Below are positions 1 through 5,708 of a stretch of 8,705 bases of DNA, in pieces. Position 1 is the stretch's first letter. Each line of letters opens with the position of its first letter. Where the stretch lies: contig CAMLJW010000210.1 in NCBI GenBank assembly GCA_946480485.1, positions 1 through 8,705 on the forward strand. The letters are read 5' to 3'. The notes beneath the pieces are model-generated. The model made no database searches. It saw nothing but the letters and a program-made list of their open reading frames with translations, and was not told the origin of the DNA. The translations under genes were made by a program, and so were the position numbers. This DNA comes from an uncultured Streptomyces sp. (GTDB taxonomy: Bacteria; Actinomycetota; Actinomycetes; Streptomycetales; Streptomycetaceae).

Positions 1-1287
1 GCCGAAGCGCTTGCTGTAGCCGTAGGCCCATTCGAAGTTGTCGAGGAGCGACCACACGTAGTAGCCGCGGACGTCCACGCCCGCCTCGACGGCACGGGCG
101 ACGGCGTTGGTGTGACCCGTCAGATAGGCGATCCGGTCGGTGTCGTGGACACGGCCGTCGGCGGACGGCGTGTCGGCCTCGGCCGATCCGTTCTCCGTGA
201 TGAACACCGGGGGCAGGTCCGTCCCGTACCGGCGCCGGAGCGAGACCAGGAGGTGTTCCAGTGTGTCCGGCGCGACCGACCAGCCCATGTCGGTGAGGCG
301 GGCACCGGGCAGCGCCTCACCCGCGAACGCGTTGTCCATGGCGGTACGGCGGGCGGGGTCGGGTTCACGGTACGAGGCGGCACGCACCACGGCGGGCGTG
401 TAGTAGTTGATGCCCAGGAAGTCCATCGGTGCCGAGATGACCGCCAGGTCGCCGTCCCTGCGGAAGCCGGGTTCCTGGATCAGCTCGGCCCAGGTCTCGC
501 CCTCCGTCTCCGGGTAGCGGGCCCGCAGCAGCGGCTCGGTCCAGATCAGGTTGTGCTGGGTCTCCGCGCGCACCGCCGCCGCGGCGTCCTCGGCCGAGCC
601 GGTGGCGGGGATGACATGGTCCAGGTTGAGGGTGATGCCCGCCTCGCGAACGCCCTCGGCCCGCAGCGCCGCGAGGGCGAGTCCGTGGCCGACGAGGAGG
701 TGGTGCGCGGCGGCGAGCGCGGGAGTGCCCTCGGCCGCGCCGGGCGCGTGGTGCCCGTCCCCGTAGCCGAGGAAGGCACTGCACCACGGCTCGTTGAGGG
801 TGATCCACCGGGGCACCCGGTCACCCAGGGCAGCGCTCACATGGGCGGTGTACTCGGCGAACCGCTCGGCCGTCTCGCGCACACGCCAGCCGCCGCTGTC
901 CTCCAGGGCCTGGGGCAGGTCCCAGTGGTACAGGGTGGCGGCGGGTTCGATGCCGTTCTCCAGCAGGGTGTCGACCAACCGGGCGTAGAAGTCGAGCCCT
1001 TTCGGGTTCACCGGGCCCGCACCCGTGGGCTGGATCCGCGGCCAGGCGATCGAGAACCGGTAGGAGCGGACGCCGAGGTCGCGCAGCAGAGTGATGTCCT
1101 CGGCGAAACGATGGTAGTGGTCGCAGGCCGTGTCCCCCGTGTCGCCGTCATGCGTTCGGCCGGGGATCCGGGCGAAGGTGTCCCAGATCGACTGGCCCCG
1201 GCCGTCCTCAGCGACCGCGCCCTCGATCTGGTACGCGGCGGTGGCGGCGCCGAAGACGAACCCTGGCGGCAGCGAGGGAAAGAGCAT
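1..1287 (-). CDS. GH1 family beta-glucosidase, C-terminus cut by window edge
   Basis: Glycoside hydrolase family 1 enzyme, likely a cytoplasmic beta-glucosidase that releases glucose from imported beta-linked oligosaccharides. 429 codons are visible with no stop; GH1 enzymes usually have about 440-480 residues, so only the last few tens are missing. Hallmarks read on the minus strand: FVFGAATAAYQIEG near residue 10, YHWDLPQ near 120, TLNEP with the acid/base Glu at about 166, FITENG with the nucleophile Glu at about 365, and WSLLDNFEWAYGYSKRFG at the edge. No signal peptide is seen. The ATG at 1287 has AGAGG about 10 nt upstream and no earlier in-frame start. It is divergent from the acetylxylan esterase remnant, with a 164-bp shared upstream region. 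All key motifs are intact, unlike its neighbours. The exact substrate (cellobiose, other beta-glucosides) cannot be told from sequence alone. Confidence 0.95.
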   Translation of the reverse strand, partial: MLFPSLPPGFVFGAATAAYQIEGAVAEDGRGQSIWDTFARIPGRTHDGDTGDTACDHYHRFAEDITLLRDLGVRSYRFSIAWPRIQPTGAGPVNPKGLDFYARLVDTLLENGIEPAATLYHWDLPQALEDSGGWRVRETAERFAEYTAHVSAALGDRVPRWITLNEPWCSAFLGYGDGHHAPGAAEGTPALAAAHHLLVGHGLALAALRAEGVREAGITLNLDHVIPATGSAEDAAAAVRAETQHNLIWTEPLLRARYPETEGETWAELIQEPGFRRDGDLAVISAPMDFLGINYYTPAVVRAASYREPDPARRTAMDNAFAGEALPGARLTDMGWSVAPDTLEHLLVSLRRRYGTDLPPVFITENGSAEADTPSADGRVHDTDRIAYLTGHTNAVARAVEAGVDVRGYYVWSLLDNFEWAYGYSKRFG

Positions 1288-1451
1288 GTTACGTAAACCT
1301 CTACTGAACTGCGGAAATAGGTATAGACGAGGTTGTCATACATCCGACACAGTGGTCAACGGTCAAGCCGCGTTCACGGCCGCAGCCGCCCCGGACGGCA
1401 CCGGCCGACCGGACCGTCCCCGCCAGACCTGAAGAACAACGGAACCGCCCC
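1288..1451. promoter_or_regulatory. Divergent intergenic region with operator-like repeats
   Basis: This 164-bp spacer between the GH1 gene and the esterase remnant is more AT-rich than its surroundings. It holds an 8-bp palindrome TTACGTAA (1289-1296) immediately before the GH1 start; the minus-strand context GTTTACGTAAC resembles the central-CG operators of LacI-family regulators. It also holds an imperfect inverted repeat (GTATAGAC at 1321-1328, GTCATAC at 1335-1341) and a tandem heptamer GGTCAAC/GGTCAAG at 1354-1367, which reads as two TTGACC boxes, -35-like, on the minus strand. I could not pair these with a convincing -10 at a standard distance, so the promoter itself is not assigned. 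Sugar-responsive control of the GH1 gene is an inference. Confidence 0.4.
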
Positions 1452-1797
1452 ATGCCTCTGACCGACATCCCGCTCGACGACCTGCTCGCCTACCGCGCCG
1501 CCCCAATCGCCCCGGAGGACTTCGACAGATGACTGGGAGCGCGCCTTCGCGACGCTGGACTACTTCGACGGGGTGTACTTCGCCGCCCGCGCCACCGCGC
1601 CGGCCCTGTTCAGTGTGGGTCTGATGGACCCGATCTGCCCGCCGTCCACGGTGTACGCGGCGTACAGCGTCTACGCCGGCGAGCGCGACATCCGCGTGTG
1701 GCGGTACGCCGACCACGGCGGCGGCTACGGCTCGACTCCGCGTGGGCACCTGACCTGGCTGCGCGACCGGGGTCTGGTGGCCGGCGGCGGCTCCTGA
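1452..1797 (+). pseudogene. Acetylxylan esterase (AXE1 / cephalosporin-C deacetylase family) remnant with internal deletion
   Basis: Two ends of an acetylxylan esterase survive in different frames. From ATG 1452, 26 codons read [15 protein letters not shown]...PEDFDR and stop at TGA 1530-1532; this matches the family N-terminus. Shifted by one base, an open frame from about 1528 reads [18 protein letters not shown], then [20 protein letters not shown] and a tail ending at TGA 1795-1797; this is the family C-terminus, with the catalytic Asp (GLMD) and probable catalytic His (ADHGGG). Intact members have about 320 residues, so roughly 190-210 codons, including the nucleophile Ser motif, are missing at a junction near 1528. 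Such a large loss cannot be a sequencing slip. The intact enzyme would remove acetyl groups from xylan, xylo-oligosaccharides or cephalosporins. No product is expected to be active. Confidence 0.85.
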
Positions 1798-1812
1798 CCG
1801 CATGGTCGGCGA

Positions 1813-1859
1813 GGACCTTGTCGTGGCCCGGAGCCGTCCGCCGGGGCACGACAAGGTCC
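1813..1859. terminator. Strong hairpin, probable bidirectional terminator
   Basis: Perfect 13-bp inverted repeat: GGACCTTGTCGTG at 1813-1825 and CACGACAAGGTCC at 1847-1859. It continues through one mismatch into CCC/GGG, leaving a loop of roughly 13-21 nt. There is no T-tract, as is usual for Streptomyces terminators. It sits 15 bp past the esterase remnant's stop and 6 bp before the end of the convergent LacI fragment, so it is placed to end transcription from both sides. It likely served the intact ancestors. Confidence 0.75.
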
Positions 1860-1865
1860 CCGGCC

Positions 1866-2063
1866 CTACCTCAACGGCGGCCCGAACCCGTGTACGTCAT
1901 GGCTCATCGCGGACAGCGCCGGGTGGGTCAGCTGGCACAGCTGTGAGTCGTCCCAGGCGAGCAGGGAGAGGTCGCGCAGCACCGAGAGGCCCAGTTTCGC
2001 GGCGACGGCGTTCCCGGCGACGGCCATGATGTCGTTGTCGTAGAGGATGGCCGTCGGCCGCCC
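1866..2063 (-). pseudogene. LacI-family transcriptional regulator, sensor-domain fragment
   Basis: The minus strand from about 2063 to TAG at 1866-1868 reads GRPTAILYDNDIMAVAG, then AAKLGLSVLRDLSLLAWDD and SQLCQLTHPALSAMSHDVHGFG. This is the periplasmic-binding-protein-like effector domain of LacI/GalR regulators, with the usual DND of the hinge-proximal strand and the WDDS...LTHP...S.V segment. The DNA-binding helix-turn-helix and the first ~200 residues are absent, and the C-terminus stops about 50 residues early. It is joined out of frame to the beta-mannosidase fragment upstream. An intact copy would have bound a sugar and repressed a carbohydrate operon, plausibly that of the neighbouring glycosidase genes; this remnant cannot bind DNA. 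Family call is confident; subfamily is not known. Confidence 0.8.
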
Positions 2064-2164
2064 GCCGCGTACGGTCGGGTCGGGTCCAACTCGGCGACGA
2101 CACGCGGCAGCAGACCCAGGTAGTACCCCTCGCCCCAGGAGTCACCGGCGAGTTCGGGCTCCCA
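2060..2164 (-). pseudogene. GH2 beta-mannosidase, short internal fragment
   Basis: About 34 codons on the minus strand read WEPELAGDSWGEGYYLG, then LLPRVVAELDPTRPYAAG. This matches the stretch just after the acid/base region of family GH2 beta-mannosidases, where '...DWGW' precedes it and 'DPTRPY...GSP' follows. The parent enzyme (about 800 residues, removing terminal beta-mannose from mannan oligosaccharides) is otherwise absent: neither catalytic Glu region is present. The fragment starts exactly where tyrosine-recombinase homology ends and ends where LacI homology begins in another frame. It is the middle piece of a three-gene mosaic. Identification is from motif memory and the piece is short, so a protein search should confirm it. 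Confidence 0.7.
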
Positions 2165-2751
2165 CACGTAGTCGCGGCAGGCGACCGCGTACTTGCGCAC
2201 GTAGGGCAGTTGCTCTCGCCAGCGCGCGAAGAACTCCTTCATCGCCGTCTGCGAGGGCGGGATCCTCAGCCCGAAGTCACCGCGATGGTGGGGCCTGTTG
2301 AACGGATCGATCGGCGACTCCACCGCCGCCCCGAACCGCATCATGATCTCGTGTGCGTACCGCTGCTCGAGGAACGCGAAGAACGCGTCGATGTGGTTGA
2401 GCTTCTGCCGATTGGTGTGGTGGGCGAGCTTCCCCGGGCCCGCGAAGTACTTGTCGATCTCACGCGGGGTCAGCTGCCAGGGAACGGTGCCGTAGAAGTC
2501 GCAGACCTCGACAACAGGCTTGATCAGCTGGTCGATCGTCGACGGCGCCAGCCCGGCCGCGTCCCGCGCCCACTGGTACTCGGTGAGCGCGTCGACAAAG
2601 AAGCTGTCCTCGTCCTGAGCGGATATCCGGGCTTGGCGTCGCCGTTGAACGTAACGACATCGGCCAAATCGGTCTCGATCGGGCCAGACCCTTCCTCCGC
2701 GGCGCTGAGAGGCGGCACGAGGGTGAGGGTGCGACCTTCGGAATCTGACAC
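2162..2751 (-). pseudogene. Tyrosine recombinase/integrase, truncated and frameshifted N-terminal part
   Basis: On the minus strand, a frame from GTG 2751 (or GTG 2835) runs to ...VVTFNGDAKPGYP near 2620. A one-base loss then moves the homologous reading to the next frame: AQDEDSFFVDALTEYQWARD, then STIDQLIKPVVEVCDFYGTV, EIDKYFAGPGK, IDAFFAFLEQRYAHEIMMRF and RKYAVACRDYV. This looks like the SAM-like core-binding domain, and the start of the catalytic domain, of actinobacterial phage-type integrases. Homology stops at RDYV (about 2165); the catalytic Arg, His-x-x-Arg and Tyr are all missing. So it is doubly disabled: frameshifted and cut. An intact protein would cut and rejoin DNA at attachment sites. 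It marks a former mobile element and is probably tied to the surrounding deletions. Confidence 0.72.
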
Positions 2752-2852
2752 AAGCGGAGAGATTACTGGAGTTGCACCTGAGTTCCCAGAGTTACTCGCA
2801 ACTTCCTGGAGATCGCGAAACGCGCAACTGGACACGCCTCTGACCTGCTGAC

Positions 2853-2881
2853 GAGCACCTTCACCGCCCTGGAGGGTGCTC
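2853..2881. repeat. Inverted repeat / hairpin
   Basis: GAGCACCTTC at 2853-2862 pairs with GAGGGTGCTC at 2872-2881: ten pairs including one G-T wobble, with a 9-nt loop. It lies between the accessory remnants and the core block. It could be a terminator that shields the following promoter, or a leftover of the mobile element's end. No T-tract on either side. Confidence 0.5.
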
Positions 2882-2927
2882 CGGGAACCTGCGCGTCATC
2901 CCCTAAGAACTTGTCGCACAGCACCGC

Positions 2928-2956
2928 GTTTACCTGAGGTCCAAGAGACCTACTCT
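2928..2956 (+). promoter_or_regulatory. Candidate promoter giving a leaderless mRNA
   Basis: TTTACC at 2929-2934 and TACTCT at 2951-2956 are spaced 16 bp apart. Six bases separate the -10 box from the ATG at 2963, so a start at the usual distance would fall on the A of ATG. Only a weak purine run (GAAAG) sits before the ATG, too close for a normal ribosome binding site. Leaderless mRNAs are common in Streptomyces. Confidence 0.45.
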
Positions 2957-2962
2957 GAAAGC

Positions 2963-4030
2963 ATGGACGGGCCAGGAGACCCACCTGAAGGGGCACCTGA
3001 GGGCGCTTCCGGTGGCGGCGAGGACGAGTACCGATCCGTCGTCTTCGACGAGTCGTTCGTCCGCGCTGCCCGTCTCCAGGAGTTCTCCGCCCAGGAGCGG
3101 ATCGCCGACCACGCCCCGGCCGTACGGCGCCGACCGCCGCTGCGCCGCGGCTTGTCCCGGCAGGCGCTGATCCTCGTCCTGCTGATCGCCGTCGCCTTCG
3201 GCACCGCGATCTACATGGGTGTACGCCACCCGTACCAGACCCCCGCCGCGAAGCCGCCCGAGCCGCTGCGGATGACGGTGATACCGCTCTCGCCGCAGGA
3301 CGCGGTGCCCGGCGCCGCCGACGTCGAGAAGCTGTACGCGCACAGCCCGGCCGACCAGTTCCGCATCGGCGCCGAGGGCATCACGATGCCCGCCTCCCGG
3401 CGCACCGCCCACTTCACCGACAGCCAGGTCGTCACCGCCCTCACCACCGCGAAGGACTACCTCGTCGAGTCCGCGCTCGACCCGGAGGTGCTCACCGGCG
3501 GCACCATCGGGTCCGTACGGCTGCTGCTCGACCCGCGGCAGCTCGGCCAGTTCGACCAGAGCTTCGATCACCCGGCCGCGGACGGGCGGCACGCCCCCAC
3601 CGGCTGGCTGGTCCGGTTCGACCCCTCCCGGGCCGAACTGGCCGATTCCAAGATCCGGGTGCACGGCACGCTGCAGGCCGCCGAGACCGACTCCGGCACC
3701 CTGGAGGTCACCGCCGACCACACCTTCGTCTACGCCCTGCGGCCGGCCGGAGCGGACGATGGGGCCAAGGCCTCGCTGTTCACCGTCCGGCGTGAGCTGC
3801 ACTTCCACTTCGACCGCGACGACCTGCGGGTGCACCAGACAGAACTCGTCGTCGCGTATGTCCAGGCCGGGCCGCTGGCCTGCGCCGAGGCCACGACGGA
3901 CCAGCTGCGCCCGCTGCTCGCTGGGCAGACGGCGAAGGAGGGCGGACCGGCCGGCACCGACCCGTACGTGACGGGCAGTGCCACGGCACTGTGCGGGTCG
4001 CTGGCGGCCAGTTCCCAGCCACGGTTCTGA
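2963..4030 (+). CDS. Conserved single-pass membrane protein of unknown function
   Basis: 355 residues. An acidic, Gly/Glu/Pro-rich N-terminus (about 1-65, including DEYRSVVFDESFVRAARLQE) with an Arg-rich patch (RRRPPLRRG) precedes one membrane helix at about 68-88 (ALILVLLIAVAFGTAIYMGV). A roughly 265-residue domain follows, predicted outside the cell, with Thr/Ala-rich helices, LLLDPRQLGQFDQSFDHP and a beta-rich C-terminal half. I do not recognise a functional domain; it resembles the SCO2583-type protein of this conserved block. The ATG at 2963 is preferred to upstream in-frame starts (reaching 2876) because a promoter-like -10 box directly precedes it and upstream codons lack conserved character. 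It is convergent with the M48 peptidase, stop codons abutting. A role at the envelope is only inferred from topology. Confidence 0.88.
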   Translation: MDGPGDPPEGAPEGASGGGEDEYRSVVFDESFVRAARLQEFSAQERIADHAPAVRRRPPLRRGLSRQALILVLLIAVAFGTAIYMGVRHPYQTPAAKPPEPLRMTVIPLSPQDAVPGAADVEKLYAHSPADQFRIGAEGITMPASRRTAHFTDSQVVTALTTAKDYLVESALDPEVLTGGTIGSVRLLLDPRQLGQFDQSFDHPAADGRHAPTGWLVRFDPSRAELADSKIRVHGTLQAAETDSGTLEVTADHTFVYALRPAGADDGAKASLFTVRRELHFHFDRDDLRVHQTELVVAYVQAGPLACAEATTDQLRPLLAGQTAKEGGPAGTDPYVTGSATALCGSLAASSQPRF

Positions 4031-5134
4031 TCAGCTGCTTCCTTCGGGGCTCTCGTCGTCGGGGCGGTCGTCCCGCGGCCGGTCCCTGGGGGCGCCGCTC
4101 ATGAAGCCCCCGAATCCGCGCCGGACCCGGCCACCGAGGTCACCCGCGAGGTCGCCCGCGCCGCCCGCGATATCGCTGACCAGCTTCATCAGCGGGTCCC
4201 TGGAGCTGCGCACATGGCCGGCGTAGCTGGAGGCAGACTCCCGGAAGGAGTCCGAGACCGAGGTGTCCCGGTCCTCTTCACGGCGCGGGTAGTGCCCGTC
4301 CATGATCCGCTGGTAGTCACGGGACTCGGCCCACTTCTTCAGCTCCGCGGCCCGCACGGTGGTGAAGGGGTGCGAGCGCGGGAGGACGTTGAGGATCTTG
4401 AGCACGGAGTCGCGGAGGTCGCCTCCGGACTCGTACTCCTCGGCCTGGGCGAGGAACGCGTCCACGTTCATCTCGTGCAGGTGGTTGCCACCCGCGAGCT
4501 TCATCAGGCCACGCATCGACGCCCGCAGGTCCTGGCCGACCAGGAGCCCGGCACGGTCCGCGGACAGCTCCGACTTGCGGAACCACTCGCGCAGGGCGGT
4601 CACGATGGCCATGATCGCGATGTTGCCCAGCGGGATCCACGCGACGCGGAGCGCGAGACTGGTGAGGAAGAGCAGTACCGTGCGGTAGACCGCGTGGCCG
4701 GACAGGGCGTGGCCCACCTCGTGGCCGACGACCGCCCGCATCTCCTCCTCGTCCAGCAGCTCCACCAGTCCGGTGGTGACGACGATGATCGGCTCGTCCA
4801 GGCCGATGCACATCGCGTTCGGCTGCGGATTCTGGTTCACGTACATCGGCGGGACCTTCTCCAGGTCCAGGATGTGGCAGGCATCCCGCAGCATGTCGTT
4901 CAGGTGCACGAACTGCGCGTCCGAGACCCGTACGGAGTCGGACAGGAACAGCAGCCTCAGGCTGCGCTCCGGGAGCAGTCCGCTGAGCGCCTTGAAAACG
5001 GTGTCAAAGCCGCTGAGCCCCCGCAGGGCGACCAGGGCTGAGCGGTCCGCGGGGTGTTCGTACGCCCGGGAGGAGATCCCCTCGAAGCGCCTGCGTCGTC
5101 TGCTCGGTACGTTCTCGTGGCTGTCGTCCGGCAT
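4031..5134 (-). CDS. M48 family zinc metalloprotease, HtpX-like
   Basis: 367 residues from ATG 5134. The zinc-binding helix EMRAVVGHEVGHALSGH gives HExxH at 138-142, and KSELSADRAGL supplies the third ligand Glu189 with the family's ExxxD pattern. SHPFTTVR at 254-261 is also typical. Residues about 150-182 are hydrophobic and probably form a membrane-associated hairpin between the active-site motifs. The C-terminus (about 318-367) is Gly/Asp/Arg-rich and likely disordered. M48 enzymes degrade misfolded or specific membrane proteins; the target here is unknown. The frame is open far upstream (to 5929), but the start is placed at 5134 because GGGGGA lies four bases before it and the upstream translation is low-complexity antisense of other genes. 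An ATG at 5146 is an alternative without a ribosome binding site. Divergent from the 50-residue gene. Confidence 0.93.
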   Translation of the reverse strand: MPDDSHENVPSRRRRRFEGISSRAYEHPADRSALVALRGLSGFDTVFKALSGLLPERSLRLLFLSDSVRVSDAQFVHLNDMLRDACHILDLEKVPPMYVNQNPQPNAMCIGLDEPIIVVTTGLVELLDEEEMRAVVGHEVGHALSGHAVYRTVLLFLTSLALRVAWIPLGNIAIMAIVTALREWFRKSELSADRAGLLVGQDLRASMRGLMKLAGGNHLHEMNVDAFLAQAEEYESGGDLRDSVLKILNVLPRSHPFTTVRAAELKKWAESRDYQRIMDGHYPRREEDRDTSVSDSFRESASSYAGHVRSSRDPLMKLVSDIAGGAGDLAGDLGGRVRRGFGGFMSGAPRDRPRDDRPDDESPEGSS

Positions 5135-5183
5135 GTGGTCCCCCATGCGTCTGAGTGCCTTCTGCGCCCCCAAGGCGAGGTCC

Positions 5184-5189
5184 AGCCTA
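5184..5189 (-). promoter_or_regulatory. Candidate -10 box for the M48 gene
   Basis: TAGGCT on the minus strand is a good Streptomyces -10 hexamer. It would start the transcript near 5177 and give a leader of about 43 nt. No clear -35 box is seen upstream, so this rests on one hexamer. Confidence 0.3.
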
Positions 5190-5235
5190 GGCGGAGATAC
5201 CGTGGGCGTGCAGTACAGCGAAGGAGTCGCACGCC

Positions 5236-5388
5236 ATGGAGCACCCCGAAGCCTGGCTTCCCGAGGCCGCGCGCGCCGCACAGCAGCAGGGGCCGGGGAA
5301 TCTTCTCCGTGTCGTGCTGATCGTGTTGGTCGTCGGCTGCGTCCTGACCGCCTGGTTCCTGCTGCGCGGTTACGAGAGGGACGACTGA
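5236..5388 (+). CDS. Small single-pass membrane protein, 50 residues, unknown function
   Basis: ATG 5236 is preceded by a perfect AAGGAG at 5221-5226, nine bases away, and the frame closes at TGA 5386-5388. The product begins MEHPEAWLPEAARAAQQQGP, has one membrane helix at about 24-43 (LRVVLIVLVVGCVLTAWFLL), and ends in the charged tail RGYERDD. No signal peptidase site is evident, so it is probably an N-out or N-in anchored peptide. It is divergent from the M48 peptidase and lies upstream of a second tiny membrane protein and nadD. It is not a fragment of a larger gene as far as I can see. The ribosome binding site, codon bias at third positions and clean helix support it as real. It may act as a small membrane adaptor, for example for the neighbouring protease, but that is speculation. 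Confidence 0.8.
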   Translation: MEHPEAWLPEAARAAQQQGPGNLLRVVLIVLVVGCVLTAWFLLRGYERDD

Positions 5389-5445
5389 GCCCCGGCTGAA
5401 GTTCCCGACATCGGAGTCGGTGTGATGCGGGCGGCGGCCCCCGCT

Positions 5446-5451
5446 TACGAT
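5446..5451 (+). promoter_or_regulatory. Candidate -10 box for the 54-residue gene
   Basis: TACGAT stands about 46 bp before the ATG at 5498 and fits a sigma-70-type -10. No good -35 is visible at 17-18 bp, so support is weak. A nearer TAGGTC at 5483-5488 is an alternative. Confidence 0.25.
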
Positions 5452-5497
5452 GGCCATACGTCTGTATCCCGCCCACACCGGATAGGTCCTGCCGAAG

Positions 5498-5662
5498 ATG
5501 AGCTTCCACAGCGCCGCTGCCCAGTTGGTCTCCATCGCCACCGAGGGCGAGGAGCACGGCGGCAACCACGAGAGCCTGAGCCCCTACCTGACCGGCGGCG
5601 GCGCGCTCTTCATCCTGCTTCTGCTGCTGTGGATCACCACCCGCTTCAACCGGGACCGCTGA
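5498..5662 (+). CDS. Small single-pass membrane protein, 54 residues, unknown function
   Basis: ATG 5498 to TGA 5660-5662. An in-frame TAG at 5483-5485 just upstream fixes the start, since no ATG or GTG lies between. The product has a polar, Glu/His/Gly-rich N-terminal half ([20 protein letters not shown]), the short linker LSPYLTGGG, a membrane helix at about 36-48 ([13 protein letters not shown]), and the basic end RFNRDR. The ribosome binding site is poor (GAAG just before ATG), so expression may be low or use an unusual start. It lies 46 bp upstream of nadD and 109 bp after the 50-residue gene. I recognise no family. Its layout (soluble head, single helix, basic tail) mirrors the previous gene but the sequences are not obviously related. 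Confidence 0.75.
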   Translation: MSFHSAAAQLVSIATEGEEHGGNHESLSPYLTGGGALFILLLLLWITTRFNRDR

Positions 5663-5708
5663 CGGCCGCGCACCGTGCCCCGATTCCAGGTCGGTAGGGT
5701 CTGCACGC

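Larger units (their letters stand above)
2752..2962. other. Gene-poor spacer between integrase remnant and membrane-protein gene
   Basis: No convincing gene lies here. The minus-strand frame stays open to GTG 2835, so the integrase N-terminus could begin inside it. Around 2768-2829 a heptamer recurs: CGCAACT at 2797-2803 and 2823-2829, 26 bp apart, with GGAGTTGC inverted at 2768-2775. A hairpin follows at 2853-2881. The last 35 bp hold the probable promoter of the next gene. The AT content around 2760-2830 is higher than in flanking core genes, which fits foreign DNA. Confidence 0.45.

Noticed and set aside
112..1296. 394-codon open frame on the plus strand
   Set aside because: It is antisense to the GH1 gene, whose motifs are unmistakable; the product is Arg/Gly/Val-rich with no recognisable domain, a usual high-GC shadow.
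1363..1854. 163-codon minus-strand frame across the esterase remnant
   Set aside because: Low-complexity Arg/Gly/Ala composition, no motif, and it overlaps both esterase pieces that have clear homology on the plus strand.
2210..2851. 213-codon plus-strand frame
   Set aside because: Antisense to the integrase remnant, whose minus-strand reading contains coherent helical segments; the plus product has no recognised feature.
2930..3835. 301-codon minus-strand frame
   Set aside because: Shadow of the membrane-protein gene; composition is Gly/Val/Arg-rich without domains.
4214..5041. 275-codon plus-strand frame
   Set aside because: Antisense to the M48 peptidase; its apparent length comes from high GC.
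5405..5420. Small stem CCGAC/GTCGG after the 50-residue gene as a terminator
   Set aside because: Only five pairs and no supporting context; such stems are expected by chance at this GC content.
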